Source: Arabidopsis thaliana (lineage: Eukaryota > Streptophyta > Magnoliopsida > Brassicales > Brassicaceae). Taken from it: 64,000 nt of DNA. Both the position numbers and the translations under genes were made by a program. The notes under the pieces were generated by a model that was not told the origin of the DNA, did no database searches, and saw only the letters and a program-made list of their open reading frames with translations. Position 1 is the first letter of the stretch. Each line of letters begins with the position of its first letter. The stretch lies in the NCBI RefSeq assembly GCF_000001735.4, contig NC_003074.8, positions 20,405,261 through 20,469,260 of the forward strand, in the 5' to 3' direction. Positions 13,293 to 26,249 of the stretch are shown here, one piece after another.

Positions 13293-15091
13293 TTAGAACA
13301 AAAGATGGTAAAGTGAGAAATGATGTGCTTACACTTGAAAATCAAAACACTCTTTGCATGATCAAAATGTTAGTCTTTGTTCTCTGTTTTGCTAGTATCT
13401 GTGTATAGGCCTTATATATATGAAGTAACGTGTGGAAGCGTGTGAACACGAAGGTTCTATGTGTTGAATGAGTTGCATCATCATGAGAAATCTGTTAGGT
13501 TTGTGTTGTTAACAATAATATTCTTAGCGTTTGGATGGAAAATGCGTTTTGGATTTCTCGTATTCAATTAGGGAGAGGTAATGGGATGACCAATAAATCT
13601 AGATTTTCCAAGGTGATAATACTAAAATACGTAGAAATGGCTGACACGTGGCGATTAGAATGGAGAATTAGGTGAAGGGTGTTGATCTAACCGAGGTATA
13701 GATAGTATATAGGATTGAGATGAGATATTTCTTGCGTTTCACATAGTGTTTGGTCAATTAATTAATGTTTTTAAAAGATTCTTCGAATGTTGGTAGCGAT
13801 ATAGTGATTGTTTGTATCGCAAGCAAATGTGTACCTAGATAAACTATTCACATTTTCTTTTGTTTTCGCGACCGAAGACGATTGCTTATGCTGCTAACTG
13901 CCTAAAAGTTGCAAATTGCAATAATTCCGGAACCCCAACTAATTCTACCAAATATAATATAAAAGTTATATTTGATAAAGTAGCTAGATTTGTATTTAGT
14001 TTGGGAATATAAACTCCTGTTTTTGCTATGAAAGACTACACACAATCTCCAAGTTCATTTTTTCTATTTCTTGATTATTTAGTTGGTAACGGTGGAACAT
14101 TCTTTACCAAACTCAAATATTGTGTTTGGTCTTTGTTTCCTCTGTTTTATTCACAGTATACAGAAGCTGATAAAACATTCTTTTTGTTTTGTAAAGGGTG
14201 GAGTGGTGGTTTAAGAGAAATATAATAAAAATCGTCAAGTTTGTTGCTAAAATTAAACATGCATGCGAAAATTACACGAGAATCATAAAGATGGTGTCAC
14301 ATTTCAAATACTATTTGTTAAGAAAGTAAAAATAGTGATGTCTTTGATCCATCCAGGGAAAGAAGAAACAGATCAAAAGGTTAGGCAACTTCCTCTTAAG
14401 TAGTACTTGGTCAAACTTCTAGTGATGGACACAATGGTAACATGAAAGCAAAATTGACGTACTGGCTTAGCTTCTTGGATTTCCAATCCTAAACTTTGAC
14501 TTCACTGTTACATCTTTTTGGTTGACATTTTGAAGTTTAGGTGACTAACTTCTACCTACTGTAGTCTTCCTTACCGCCATAAGAAAAGGGTCAAAGATTT
14601 ATAATACCATCTAATAAAGCTTATAAGAAAGTTGGCTACTTTGAATTCTATTTTCGACCAACTGTTTAGTTGTATATACTTTTGTTTTTAAAAAGTGATG
14701 CAATTTGAATTTTGTCAAATACGTTATGTTTACACCGACCACGAAAGATGGCATATAGCTCACACGCACATTAAAACTACTAAATTACTTCACTGGTAGC
14801 TTGTGGTATCTTTATATTAGTTTGAACTTTAAACTATTGATGTAGTTCATATTGTTAAGTTAAAAACATTACCAATTGTGAATTAAACTAAAATCTTAGT
14901 CCTTTATAAAATTGTGAACCTAACATCATGTAAAATGTTAGATGTACGATTCTTTCTTTAGACAATATATGATAGCTATGAAAGAAAAAAATAATAATTA
15001 TACAACATATATCATCAATATCTCAAATTCAAAAAGACAATTTTGCTTTCACAATAAAATTTCTGTTTCGGAAAAATTTACATTATGGCGT
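13293..15091. other. ABCG16 promoter region and ABCG17 3' flank
   Basis: 1.8 kb AT-rich spacer. Visible signals are the TATA-like run at 13412-13420 and a palindromic G-box, CACGTG at 13645-13650, within GACACGTGGC, an ABRE-like context 350 bp upstream of ABCG16. No coding sequence that I can support; the frame at 14028-14225 looks like chance. Confidence 0.5.
13645..13650. promoter_or_regulatory. G-box / ABRE-like element upstream of ABCG16
   Basis: CACGTG within GACACGTGGC, a typical bZIP (ABF/HY5-type) site. Its position ~353 bp 5' of the ABCG16 start fits a promoter element. Use by ABA signalling is an inference. Confidence 0.4.
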
Positions 15092-17080
15092 TCACGCCCT
15101 CTTATTCTTGCTTCCAAGCAACAACGAAAAATAAAACAAGATCCTAAAGAAGAATCCCCAAGCTAACGTTACCCACAAGCAACCCCATTTATCCAGCTGC
15201 TCAATTCCATGCTGCTTAAGCAAATCAGAGCCCGTCGTCAAACACGTTGATTCCGTTAACTCCATCCCCAAGTAACCGCTCATTGTCTCCAGAAGCTTAG
15301 CCTTTGTCGTTTCAGATACTCCTTCCATTATTGTATTATCAAACACTTGGTTTCCTCTCACGAAACAACGGGAGGGATCATCGAATTCGTTGTGCAGAAC
15401 AGCTTCGTAGGGATACTTTAGCAGAGAAATGTAATGAATCCATATCCAATAAAGATGGATTCGATCACGGTTGACGTAGAATCCGCTGAAGAGGAGGCAG
15501 TATGAGAGATAGCCAAAGGTGACCATGTAACTCATCATCACGTTTGGAATCACACCGGAGACAAATGTAACAAACGAGCATCCTGACCAGAAGGACGCGA
15601 AGATGATCATAAGATAGTAGATAAAACCTGCCAGACCACCGTTTAGACCAACGAACCAGAACGTGGTCGCTGCAAAGCCTATGGAAAGTGCGAAGAGATG
15701 AGGCAGAGTTACTAAAGAGTGAGATATAACGTAGGAAGATCTTCGGTAAGCGTTATGCGCGGTTTCTCTTAAGAAAATGTATCTTTCTTGGATAAAAGCG
15801 GGTAAGCCATCCGCGCAACTGTAAAACATTGTGGCCATTGCAAAGGAGAAGAAGCTTAACCTTTCTTGGACGCCTCTAGGAGAGTCATCTACTTTCCAGT
15901 AAACCGTAGCCAAGAGAAAACCGGTCATCATGACTATGAAAACTCGTGTTCCGATAAGCTCGGGCGTTCGGGTCCAGTTTATCATGTAGCGTTTAGCTAA
16001 GATTACGGTTTCGACCCACCATGGATTTACGTATGAAGGAATAGATCTATATGAAGTAGAGACAAGTTTGCCTCTTGAAATGCTTGCATTGATGGCTTCT
16101 CCCAAAGATGATGAGTTATGGTGAGGTTCTTGACTAACTCTTAGCTTCCTATGTTGCCAATTTCGATTGAATTCGACTAAACCTCTTGTTCCTTCGGGAG
16201 ATCCTTCAAGATCTTTGATTAGGTCAAGTGTGAATTCCGCAATGTTCTCTTTTTCCGGTATGGGACTACCAAATTCCGAGAAGAACAAAGGGAGAGTAGC
16301 AGGAGAATCACTAAACACAATCTGGCCAGAAGATAAGACGATTACACGATCAAGAAACTCCATAATCCGACCACTAGGCTGATGGATTGACATAATTACG
16401 ATGCTGCCGCTACGTGCAATCTTTTTCAAGACTTGCACCACCATGAAGGCACTAGTTGAGTCTAGTCCTGAGGTTGGTTCGTCGAGGAACAAGACTATAG
16501 GATCGTGAATAATATCGGTCCCAATTGATACACGCCTTCTTTCTCCCCCGGAGACACCACGATGGCCTTCATCTCCGATCACAGTGTTTTTAACAGTTGT
16601 GAGCCCTAATTGATCTATTAGGGTTTCTACTCTGTTTCTTTTCTTTGATTTGCTTAAGCTTCGCGGAAGCCTAAATTCGGCAGCGAACATTAGAGTTTCT
16701 TCGACTGTGAGCATAGGGAAAAGGAGATCTTCTTGCATTACATAAGCTGATATGACTCTCAACAAACGAGATTGCAAAGCTTCTCCGTTTAGAGTTACCG
16801 TGCCTTTCAAGCTACCTTCGGCTATTTGTCCTGCTAATGCATCAATAAGCGTTGATTTTCCAGCTCCGCTTGCACCAAGAATGGCTAGGATCTCTCCTTC
16901 TTTAGCCTCTCCAGTGATACCATTGAGCAGTGTCTTTATCTTAGCAGGGCTATGTCCGAAACGAAGACCAAAACGCTGTTGAAGAGTGACGTTATAGGTG
17001 AGGTCGTTGAAAGCAAGGACGAACGGAATGGGCGGTATCTCAGATTCATCAACATCGATCACGGCGTCTCTTTGCAGCAT
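15092..17080 (-). CDS. ABCG17: ABC transporter G family half-transporter, 662 aa, N-terminally short
   Basis: Intronless frame with ATG at 17080-17078 and an in-frame stop (TAA) 15 nt further upstream, which fixes the start. Walker [10 protein letters not shown] is at about 69-77, signature [12 protein letters not shown] at about 176-187, Walker [10 protein letters not shown] at about 195-203, then six predicted membrane spans. It belongs to the same clade as its neighbours and is probably an exporter of small lipophilic molecules as a dimer; the substrate is not visible in the sequence. Oddity: it starts where ABCG16, 18 and 19 already have 45-55 residues, so it lacks their conserved N-terminal segment with the TLG/DELLK motif. 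A solo LTR begins 42 bp upstream of the ATG. Confidence 0.94.
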   Translation of the reverse strand: MLQRDAVIDVDESEIPPIPFVLAFNDLTYNVTLQQRFGLRFGHSPAKIKTLLNGITGEAKEGEILAILGASGAGKSTLIDALAGQIAEGSLKGTVTLNGEALQSRLLRVISAYVMQEDLLFPMLTVEETLMFAAEFRLPRSLSKSKKRNRVETLIDQLGLTTVKNTVIGDEGHRGVSGGERRRVSIGTDIIHDPIVLFLDEPTSGLDSTSAFMVVQVLKKIARSGSIVIMSIHQPSGRIMEFLDRVIVLSSGQIVFSDSPATLPLFFSEFGSPIPEKENIAEFTLDLIKDLEGSPEGTRGLVEFNRNWQHRKLRVSQEPHHNSSSLGEAINASISRGKLVSTSYRSIPSYVNPWWVETVILAKRYMINWTRTPELIGTRVFIVMMTGFLLATVYWKVDDSPRGVQERLSFFSFAMATMFYSCADGLPAFIQERYIFLRETAHNAYRRSSYVISHSLVTLPHLFALSIGFAATTFWFVGLNGGLAGFIYYLMIIFASFWSGCSFVTFVSGVIPNVMMSYMVTFGYLSYCLLFSGFYVNRDRIHLYWIWIHYISLLKYPYEAVLHNEFDDPSRCFVRGNQVFDNTIMEGVSETTKAKLLETMSGYLGMELTESTCLTTGSDLLKQHGIEQLDKWGCLWVTLAWGFFFRILFYFSLLLGSKNKRA

Positions 17081-17117
17081 CTCGCCGGAAGATTAACACA
17101 AAGCGCTGTGTTATTAT

Positions 17118-17429
17118 TTTATTGTTGGAGTAACCTTGAAGCTTATTTGAAGAAGAAGCTATTCAAGAAAAGGAAATTAGGATTAGACATTATTGTTTAG
17201 GAAGCTGCCTAAATAAATATGTAAGTTATCCTAAAACAGATTAGGAAGTTGTCTAAGTTTTCTCTTATAAAAGAGAGATACTAAAGTGTGGTATTCCTAA
17301 TGAGTTTTGAGATTGAGAGATTGTGAGAGAGCTTTAGTTTTTGAGTAAGTTTCTAAAGCAATAAAAGAAAGAAGTCTTTTATAATCAGAAGTCTTGATCT
17401 AAGATTTAAGTTCTTAATTCAATATTTAT
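17118..17429 (+). mobile_element. Solo LTR, Copia-like, with 5-bp target duplication
   Basis: A 302-bp block at 17123-17424 starts TGTTGGAG and ends TTCAATA (one change from a perfect CAACA terminus). It is flanked on both sides by TTTAT (17118-17122 and 17425-17429). Inside are a plus-strand TATAAAAG (17266-17273) and AATAAA (17360-17365) in the order expected of U3-R-U5. The wording closely resembles Arabidopsis Copia LTRs that I remember. No primer-binding site or gag-pol follows, so it is a solo LTR left by recombination. Its sense strand points away from ABCG17. Confidence 0.65.
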
Positions 17430-18499
17430 ATGATCAGCGATTCATCTAGAGATCATGAAAACGATTAGAACATTATTAATAGTATCAATTATATCTTCCA
17501 TTTCTTGAGAAAAACTTATAGGATTGGAAGTTTTCAATCTATTAAAATGTTGTATCATTAAGCTCTATTTTCCATAAGCTCTTAAAGAATTCATATATGT
17601 GCTGGAAAAAAAGGCAAGAAAAGAGAAAAATAAAAGTTTTACCTGATGACGTAGTTTCTTAGAAGATCGTTGTTGGTGTGATCACGTAACCAAATTGAAT
17701 GCATTTAGTTACGGCCCCATGACAGTAGAGATCATAGTCTGTTGCACTTAAAAGACAATTATTAATGGTGATTTGGGGTTTTTGATATAAGAAACTTGTG
17801 AGAGGAATTATGCCATAACTCAAGTAGTAATTAAATTACAAACGTTGAGAAGTTTATGAAGCGTCGTTATCGATTCTAGGCGAAATTAGATACTGCATAT
17901 ATATACTCGTGCAATCTACAAAAGGTTTCGTGACGTATATTAAAAGGAGTCTTATTAAAAATGTATATTGCATTTTTGTGTGTTGTGTTGTGTACACACA
18001 CACAGTTCCTGTTTTCTTATGGCTTTGTCCTCTATCATCACATGCTTGGCTATCGTTGTATCTGATGTTGCGCTAACATGCATGAAGAACACATGCAGTT
18101 TAATCTTGTTCCCCTCTTGCCTTTTTCTCACGGCATAATTCATAGTACAACAGTGAGCGATGATTGTTAATTAACTTTCATTTGCTTATATATTCTATCG
18201 GTTTAATTGATTATAAGTATGTCAAAATGGTAGAAGATTAAATTAAAACGCCCTTTAGAATGCACAATTAAGCATGCCAGAACACAATTAAACTTTAAAC
18301 AAGTACTATTTATATTATACTACTACTTAGATTTGAATAACACGTAGAGATTCTAAACTCATATTCACAGATGTAAAATATGAAATAATACAAACTGATT
18401 TAATCATGGATTCATGATTACTGTTTAAATCTTAGCTTGAATTATTACAACATTCTCAGACATTACCAAATTTATCTATGTTTCACTTTATTTTCTCGA

Positions 18500-18890
18500 A
18501 CCAGACGATAACTAATGTGTGGAAATATTTAATTTTCACGGTTCTAGTTAAATTGCGTTTGTGTATTCAATCAAGTGGTTCAAATTTAATTGCATTCTGA
18601 CATGCTTTAAATTTTTGTCATTGAATAGTCAATTAAGCGATGTCTATTCTTGACCCAAAAAGTACTATTATTGATTTATGGTTTAGTGAATGCATTAATC
18701 AGATTATAATTCGCTAGATTTTGAATGGTCTATTTTTTCATGACTACGAATTTCGGGAAGGGACCATTAATTAAACTTTTAAATATTTACTTTTAAACGT
18801 GCTATGCGCCACGTTGATTTGCATATCCACTATATTTCGTAGTCGACTGTGTGTTGATATTTCGTAATCTATTTTCTACCAAACAACTTT
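18500..18890 (-). repeat. ABCG18 3'-flank copy of a segment repeated 3' of ABCG19
   Basis: Shares many short identical words in the same order with 28010-28330: TGTATTCAAT, TTTAATTG, TTCTGACATGC, TCATTGAATAGT, AATGTCTAT and ACTAGATTTT-like blocks, then GTTGATATTT. Diverged by substitutions and indels. Evidence of segmental duplication including the 3' flank. Confidence 0.6.
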
Positions 18891-19017
18891 GAGGTTATGA
18901 ATCTTTTGATCTTAATATGTATAGTATTCATTTCTTCTTATCATAATTCACCAAATATTTTGAGTTAAGGTATTGTCCACTCTTGTTCGTGTATTTCAAC
19001 CCCACATCTTAAAAAGT

Positions 19018-19019
<2 letters not shown>

Positions 19020-19057
<38 letters not shown>
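19020..19057. repeat. (TA)n microsatellite
   Basis: About 19 uninterrupted TA units downstream of ABCG18. Likely polymorphic between accessions. Confidence 0.9.
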
Positions 19058-19059
<2 letters not shown>

Positions 19060-19505
19060 TGCATAATTTCCAACCCATTTTCTAATTAGATTTAGTAAAG
19101 TTTAAAATTTGGAGACATTAAAAATTCATATGTATACGATACGAGACACTAAATAATGCTCTTAAGAATATATGAATGTCTATCTGTCTGAAACCTAACT
19201 TCAATCATTACTACATTTTCAAACAACACCTCAGATTTTTATTTTTTTAGTACATAGTAATTTTCTACTTTTATGTATAGAAAAATAATATATATATATA
19301 TATATTAAGTAACTTCAACTGAATCATATGTTGAAATCTAATCGTGTACTCGAGTAATTATTATGATACTAAGGATTTTAAGAAAAAATCCTTTTACAAT
19401 ATTCCCATGATGACACAAAATTAAAAATGTTACAACTTGATTAGAAAACTACAACAACGTATATTATATGCGTTTGTTGTATGTTTTTGTGCTTGTAGAC
19501 TACCT

Positions 19506-21632
19506 TCACGTCCTCTTATTCTTACTCCCGAACAGCAAGGACAAGTAAAACAAGATCCTAAAGAAGAGACCCCAAGCTAACGTAATCCATAAGCAATCCC
19601 ACTTGCTCAATTGAGTTATACCTTGCTGCATAAGTAAGTCAGGTCCTGTTCTCAAGCATGTGGACTCTGTTATCTTCGTTCCTAAAGAGCCACTCAGTGT
19701 ATCTAGGAGCTTAACCTTCATCACATGGGACACTTCCGCCAAAAGCGTACCATCAAATACTTGAACTCCCTTTACAAAACAACGTGACGGGTCATCAAAC
19801 TCATTGATTAGAACAGCCTCGTAGGGATACTTCAGAAGCGAAATGTAATGAAACCATATCCAGTACAACGGTATCCGATCCCGGTTGATGTAGAATCCAC
19901 CCAGCAGTAGACAATAGGAAAGATAGGCAATAGTGACCATGTAACTCATCATGACATTCGGAATTAAACCGGAAATGAAAGTAACAATGGAGGATCCAGA
20001 CCAAAAGGCTGCGTATATTATGAGGCAGTAGTAAAAGAAACTCTCTAACCCGCCGCTCAAACCAACGGTCCAAAATGTAGTTGCGGCAAATGCAATGGAG
20101 AGAGCAAGTAGCTGAGGCAGAGACACAAGAGCGTGAGATATAACATATGAAGATGTTCTGTATGCGTTGTGCGTTGTCTCTCTCAAGAAAATGTATCGTT
20201 CTTGGATAAAAACAGGGATGTTGTCTGCACAACAATAGAACATTGTGGACATACCGAACGCAAAGAAGCCCATTCTCTCTTGTGCACCTCTTGGAGTGTT
20301 GTCAAGCCTCCAATATACAGTAGCTAAGAGAAGACCAGTCACCATGACAGTACCAATCCGCATTCCTATGAGCTCAGGCGTGCGGATCCAGTTTTTTATG
20401 TACCGTTTAGCTAAGATAAACGTTTCCGCCAATGGCGGGTTTGCGTATGAAGATACTGTTTCCATTGATATAGGATTGGCTCCAGATGAGCCAGAGACTA
20501 GTTTCCCTCTAGAAACACTTGCAGCGATGGCTTCTTTTAGAGATACGCGACTTTGTGTTGTGGCTCTAGCAGTTTGGTTCTGTTGCCACTTTTCGTTGAA
20601 TTCTACTAAATCTCTGGTTCCTTCAGAGGATCCTTCAAGCTCTCGAATGACATCAAGTGCGAACTCTGTGATGTTTTCTTTCTCTGGAATGGGACGGCCA
20701 AAGCTGGAGAAGAACGAAGGAAGACTAACCGGAGATCCATTGAACACACTCTTCCCGTGAGATAAGATGATAAGCCGATCAAGCAAACCAATGATACGTG
20801 CACTAGGTTGATGGATCGACATAATTACGACACTGCCACTCTGAGCAATTCGTTTCAAAACCTGCACCACCATAAACGCATTGGTGGAGTCTAACCCTGA
20901 CGTTGGTTCGTCGAGGAAGAGGAGGATAGGATCGTGTATAATATCAATTCCGATTGACACGCGCCGTCGCTCTCCGCCAGATACTCCACGATGTCCTTCA
21001 TCTCCGATTACCGTATCCGCCGCGTTTCTAAGCCCTAGTTGGTCAATTAGGGTTTCAACACGCTCCATCTTCTTCGATTTAGGCAAACTTCTCGGGAGAC
21101 GAAACTCGGAAGCGAACATTAGGGTTTCTTTAACGGTGAGCATCGGAAAAAGAAGATCGTCTTGCATCACATACGCCGATATCACTTTCAACAATCGAGA
21201 TTGCAAAACTTTTTCTCCGTTTAGAGTTACCGTGCCTTTCAAGCTATCCTCCGCCACTCTTCCGGCTAATGCGTCTATCAACGTGGATTTTCCGGCTCCG
21301 CTTCCACCAAGAACGGCGAGGATTTCTCCGTCACGAGCCTCGCCTGTAATATCATCGAGTAAAGTCTTCACCGAAGCGGTCTTTCGCCGGGAGAAATCAA
21401 ACCGCCGGCGAAGTACAACATTGTAACTGAGATTGTTGAAGGATAAGAGAAACGGCACAGATCGTGTTTCAGCCGCGGGAGCGAGATCCAATATGTGTTG
21501 AGTCGGAGCATTTTCGCCGGGATATTTTTTCCGGCCACTGTCGTTGAAATCTTTCAGGAGTTCGCCAAGCGTCGGTGACTCGTTGCCGCCGGTGTGAGAA
21601 ATATCTAAAATTTCCGCCGAAACACGTGGCAT
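19506..21632 (-). CDS. ABCG18: ABC transporter G family half-transporter, 708 aa
   Basis: Intronless. The first ATG is at 21632-21630 (MPRVSAEIL). A two-codon extension to 21638 would need a TTG start and is rejected. The N-terminal segment carries the [11 protein letters not shown] motif shared with ABCG19. Walker [10 protein letters not shown] is at about 109-117, with the clade signature [11 protein letters not shown] and Walker [10 protein letters not shown]. The C-terminal membrane domain has conserved cysteines near the last extracellular loop (CFVKG, STCLRTG). It is closest by eye to ABCG19, and their non-coding flanks are homologous, so the pair comes from a segmental duplication. It is probably a plasma-membrane exporter; I recall a reported role in shoot ABA handling together with ABCG17. 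Confidence 0.95.
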   Translation of the reverse strand: MPRVSAEILDISHTGGNESPTLGELLKDFNDSGRKKYPGENAPTQHILDLAPAAETRSVPFLLSFNNLSYNVVLRRRFDFSRRKTASVKTLLDDITGEARDGEILAVLGGSGAGKSTLIDALAGRVAEDSLKGTVTLNGEKVLQSRLLKVISAYVMQDDLLFPMLTVKETLMFASEFRLPRSLPKSKKMERVETLIDQLGLRNAADTVIGDEGHRGVSGGERRRVSIGIDIIHDPILLFLDEPTSGLDSTNAFMVVQVLKRIAQSGSVVIMSIHQPSARIIGLLDRLIILSHGKSVFNGSPVSLPSFFSSFGRPIPEKENITEFALDVIRELEGSSEGTRDLVEFNEKWQQNQTARATTQSRVSLKEAIAASVSRGKLVSGSSGANPISMETVSSYANPPLAETFILAKRYIKNWIRTPELIGMRIGTVMVTGLLLATVYWRLDNTPRGAQERMGFFAFGMSTMFYCCADNIPVFIQERYIFLRETTHNAYRTSSYVISHALVSLPQLLALSIAFAATTFWTVGLSGGLESFFYYCLIIYAAFWSGSSIVTFISGLIPNVMMSYMVTIAYLSYCLLLGGFYINRDRIPLYWIWFHYISLLKYPYEAVLINEFDDPSRCFVKGVQVFDGTLLAEVSHVMKVKLLDTLSGSLGTKITESTCLRTGPDLLMQQGITQLSKWDCLWITLAWGLFFRILFYLSLLFGSKNKRT

Positions 21633-24600
21633 CTTCAACGATTTAGTTAACTATTTTTGGTTGATGGAAGTTTAACGGCGTGGCTGAAGATGAAGCTAAC
21701 TGCTAACAGTGTAGTATCATAGTAGTATAAACCCTGAGAAAACCATAAAGCCAAAAAAATTATAAAATATATGTAACATACTTACGAAAACTGGATTTTA
21801 GTATTCTTGAGAAAAGTACGAACTAACTGCTTAAAATTCTACAAATGTACGAATAAGTTATATGAAAAAAACTCACGAAATTAAGACCAAATATATATGG
21901 GATAAATTTTATAATGATGAGGCAAGATTGATGATTTCTTAGTCTGTTAACCTTTAAAGTATAAAGACATGAATCATACAAATAAATAGAACTCTTAATT
22001 ACTAAACTTATGAAAATATTGAACTTACTTGTTAAATTTTTAGTTATCTTCTTTTAGAAGCCAGGAAAAAAAAACTTGTTGTTCAATTTTTATTTTTTTG
22101 TCTGTATATAAATTAGCAGTGGGCACTTCTCTCGCTCTTCGTATTTATAGAGAAGAAGAGAGAAAAATAAAACTCATTTATTGTTATAGTTTGGATTTTG
22201 AAAATTCGAAATAAATAAAATTAAATACAGAAGAAATGAGAAACACGTCTCCCATGGTATTTATAGGAAATCAATGAGAAAATAAAACAATATTAAATGG
22301 ATAAAAGTACATAATCATAGAAATAGGAAGAAGAAAGAATCAAGAGAAGAAGGAGTTAGCTGATTGTATTTCAAACAAAGAAGTTTCTATAGCAGCAAGT
22401 AAATGGCATAAAAGAAGAAAGATTGGTAATTATTGTAAGTTAGGTAAATAGTAGAGTGATGTAAAAATAGATTAAATAGACGAAACCAACTCCATTTATG
22501 TGGAGACTTATACAGTCATCAACACACTATATAGTTTGAAAGATTTGAGCTACGAGGTTTTTAAGTATCCTAACTCATATGTCTTGCTCTTAGTTTGTGC
22601 AATCATGACAATTTGACATTTGACAATCGTGATTCGTGAGTACTCTACTAACGATACCATTTTTCTTATTTTCTATTTCACCGCTATTTTTTGTGATTGT
22701 GGATAAAGTATACGTACTTTTAAGTAAAGTTTATAACGAACGTATGTACTTCTTTCGTCGTGGCTCCCTAATATCCATAAAGATCGTGAGTCAATTCTAT
22801 TATTGAAATATGTGGTGTGGTAGCTAGATAATAGTGAAAAACATATACGGAAGAGATGGTTTGAACTTTGAAGAAAAAGAAAATCAAGATCATGTTGTAG
22901 CTAGCATATGAAGTTGCTACTTTAAAGATGAATATGAAGAATGAAAATATTTATATCTCGTAGTCTGTTGGCGAGAAATGCATGCCTAAAGGAAGCATCG
23001 TGTAGTTAGTTTAAAAAAAAAAAACTGTAAGTCATTGTAAACATTTCAAACTAAGTTATCAAGTTAATATAGTTGTTTTAAATGTTAAAATAAAGTAATT
23101 AATCAAGAGAGGTTAGTTACTATTGTTTTGTATAAGTTAGGTCTACCTCTAAATCTTCAGAAGGAAAAACTGAGAAAAGCAAAACAATAATTGTATGGAA
23201 CATAATGGGGCCATGAAGTTATATATATGTATATAGGTAATTAGGTTTGTATCTTAACTTTTTGAAAAGAAAGATAATAAATGCAGAGCTTTAATTGGTG
23301 TGAAGCATGCATGCTGGGGCCATGAATTTAGACGCTAACGTTTTGTGGCTCGCATGACTCTACAATTAAAACCTCATCACAGACTGATAGGTGCCACCAC
23401 CATAGTACGACTTGGTGCCACCATCGCTTCTTTCGGTATGGACTAATTGGTGCCACCACCCATAGTACGAATAATAAGTCTATAAATGAAAAGGAGAAAA
23501 TAGATCAAAATAAAATTGTATAAAAAGTGTATTTTTCATTTATCTATATGAAGGAAAAAATTGAGCACGTAAGACTGACAGTATACTATTAGAATAAGAA
23601 CAAATTTGTATGCATATTTCTGTTTTTTTTTTAATGTATTTCCGTTTTTTTTTAAATTAATATAATTTTATGTATAAAGTAAGAAATTACCAACACCAGT
23701 CGATTTTTTTTATGTTTTAGGAACCAAAGTCTTGAATCACGTGCGCTTGTATACTAGCGATAACTCTTGGTTGAACGACAATGCAATTTGGTTTTTGGCA
23801 TTTAAAATCTGACCTACCACTCAACAATGTTACGTTTACAACCAAATTTTGCTTGAAGCGACGCCTCCATAAATGATAATCTCGTGTTTCTTTTTATATT
23901 TTGTTTGGGAAATATGGTTCCAAAACCGATTATGATTTAACATGTAGAAAAATATTTCAAATTTACCATGTCGAATCGTGTATTCTCCTCATAACTAGAT
24001 AGTCGAATTTTGACCTTAAAACTGTAATCTAATTAGCTCCCTATCAAACATTCACTGTATTTTGTGTGAATATTACACGTTCTTAAAAAAACAAACTGCA
24101 AACTAAGTATATTGGTGCTTAGATTGTGGAATCGATTTGATAACTATAACTATGGAGAAACTAGAATTTGGAATACTGTTTTACGTTAAATTTGCAGAAT
24201 TTGCGTTTTCCAATCATGAAATTATGTTTTGACAATAAAATTGCATAACCTCGTATTAATGGGCCAAAAAATACATGTCAGCCCAGTCCAACAATGAGCG
24301 AGTCGCTCCACAATGTTTTTCTTTACATATTACAAGTGAACCACGGACTGGCCTGCGGATCCATAGGCCAAATCAAAGACCGGATCAATATCTTAAAGTC
24401 AAATTCAAATCAAAACATAACATACAGGACTGAACCTGTCTGACTCATCACAACAACCTCAATGTAAGACCAAATTTTCATTGAAAATGCTCGTTGCTTC
24501 TTTGTTTTGAGCTCGAAACGTTGTTGCTTATGATCTGTTTCACTCTTCTCTATTCTCTCTTCTTCAACAGAATTAGACTCCCCAAAAATGTAACCGAAAA

Positions 24601-24987
24601 GTCCAAAACCAATGCTAAACGCAACCCACAAAAAAGCGTTAGATTCTCTGCTTTAATACAACCGAGTATTCCAATTTATTGGACCATAATTTCCTTATGT
24701 CAAGCACCATCCTTTAATAACGTTTTTGGCGAATAAGGTTTATCAGAGTTTTTTGGAATCTGATTCCGAGTAACTCCCATCTAAACCTCAACGGTTGAAT
24801 CATCTTTGACATATATATCATCAAATCAAGTTAGAATAGCATTTCAAAGAAAAACACCGAAATTCCTAAACTTTATTATAATGTAAATGCATGTTCTTTA
24901 TTCTCCACTTGAGTACCGCATAAGAAATTAGATATAGAAAACATAAGAAATAGAAAATGACAAAAACACAAGAAAAATCTATCATTC
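21633..24987. other. ABCG18 promoter region and TT5 3' flank
   Basis: 3.35 kb AT-rich spacer. It holds the ABCG18 leader and promoter and a stretch at ~23270-23880 that resembles sequence 5' of ABCG19 (e.g. GTGTGAAGCATG, TGTGGCTCG, CCAAATTTTG in the same order). It also holds a 59-bp-spaced GGTGCCACCA repeat (23382-23470). Two overlapping small frames at 24410-24736 on opposite strands show no family I recognise. Confidence 0.5.
23382..23470. repeat. Short direct repeat, GGTGCCACCACCATAGTACGA
   Basis: The 21-mer at 23390-23410 recurs at 23449-23470 with one inserted base, and both are preceded by GACT-A/G-AT. A third partial copy, GGTGCCACCA, is at 23414-23423. The unit spacing is 59 bp. Confidence 0.8.
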
Positions 24988-26155
24988 TCAGTTCTCTTTG
25001 GCTAGTTTTTCCTCAACAGAGTGATCACTAACTTCCTTTTCGTCCTTGTTCTTCATCATTAGCTGAGATAATCTTTCTGCAACACTTAACCTAGTGCCAG
25101 GTGACACACCGTTCTTCCCGATGATAGATTCCAGAACCGCCTCCGCCAACAATTTGTTCTCGATCACAGCGATCCCGGTTTCAGGGATACTATCATCTTT
25201 CGAAAACGCAACCTACAAAACAGTATAGTTCACAACAAACACATGTCAACAAAGTATTCAAACCTACACGTTACAACTACTATCGTTCCAAACTTCCAAA
25301 CGCCAACTTTTACAATAGTACTTACATTTAAAAAACCTAAAACAGTACCTTCGCAAGTGGTTTAAATGCGAAAGCATGTCAAGTATCTCATTCCAATTTG
25401 ATATTTGCACTAACGATTAACAAAATTCAAGCAAAGTATAAATCAAGCAAAAATTACCGTAAGAGAGCCGGTAGGGGAGAGAGCGAAGAGGATCGATGAA
25501 CCGGGAGGGAATGTTTCTTCCTTGAAGATCTCCAAGAACTTCTCCACAGCTTTAGCTTCACAGTCCGTATAAAGCCCTAATTGTTTCCATATAGCCACAC
25601 AATTCTCCGTCACTTTCTCCGAATATTGTTGTCCCGTTAACGGCAGTTTCATTGTCACCTTGATAAACTTCTCAAACGCACCTAAAAAGGAAGCAAAAAA
25701 CCAATCATAAGATTGAAAACAAGACGATTAAACCTAGCTTGACGTGTACGTTTAGTAATTGGTGTTTATAAGAAAGTTACCGGTGACTATTTCACGGAAG
25801 AACGGGATAGATTCTGTTAGCTCCTCCGTAGTTTTTCCCTTCCACTTGACAGATAGAGAAGGAACGGCGTTACCCTCTAGGTATACTCCAATGACGGTGA
25901 AGATCACGAATTTACCTTGGATATCAAGGCCTCGGACACCTGCGTAAGTTAGCAAAACGGAACGTAGTCAGCAACACGAAGAAAAAGAAGAAGATAAAGA
26001 AGAACAGAGCAAACAAACGAACCGGCGCCGCCGAGGAATAATGGATTGGAGGAGGCCGGTGACTTGACGGACGGTACAAACGTGACGGAGTCTACATGAA
26101 GCTTCGTGACGGCGGGGAACGGTGACGGAGAGGCGCAGGCGTTGGATGAAGACAT
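24988..26155 (-). CDS. TT5: Chalcone-flavanone isomerase, 246 aa
   Basis: Four exons, in order 26023-26155, 25781-25939, 25458-25681 and 24988-25212: 741 nt, 246 aa plus stop. The enzyme stereospecifically closes naringenin chalcone to (2S)-naringenin, the second committed step of flavonoid synthesis, in the cytosol/ER-associated flavonoid complex. The open-faced beta-sandwich family signature is present: [20 protein letters not shown] in exon 2 (the catalytic Thr lies in this stretch), ENCVAIWK in exon 3, and the C-terminal helix with [11 protein letters not shown]. The short Ser/Ala/Pro-rich N-terminus and acidic tail match the Arabidopsis enzyme. It sits alone between ABCG18 and ABCG19, with no other flavonoid gene near. 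The promoter carries a G-box and a MYB site. Confidence 0.97.
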
Positions 26156-26249
26156 TGTTGAGTCGGTTGGAATTTCGATTGATAATAATGTTACAGAGCT
26201 TTTCTTGATTGTGTTTTTGGGGCCTTTGGGGTTAAGTAGAAGAGAGAAG

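Larger units (their letters stand above)
17081..19505. other. Spacer between ABCG17 and ABCG18, with solo LTR
   Basis: 2.4 kb. It contains the solo LTR (17123-17424), a stretch of AT-rich sequence, the block at ~18500-18890 that recurs downstream of ABCG19, a (TA)n run at 19020-19057 and a shorter one at 19289-19305. The frame at 17955-18143 has no recognisable product. Confidence 0.55.

Noticed and set aside
19020..19057. (TA)n tracts considered as an origin or matrix attachment element
   Set aside because: Simple repeats of this length are common in plant spacers; nothing else supports a function.
20245..21426. Long plus-strand open frames across ABCG18 (171 and 181 codons), with similar ones across ABCG16, ABCG17 and ABCG19
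   Set aside because: They recur at the same places opposite each ABCG gene, so they reflect the codon pattern of the conserved coding strand. They are not separate genes.
24410..24736. Overlapping 73- and 80-codon frames 3' of TT5
   Set aside because: Opposite-strand overlap, no family, no splice continuation; treated as chance openness.
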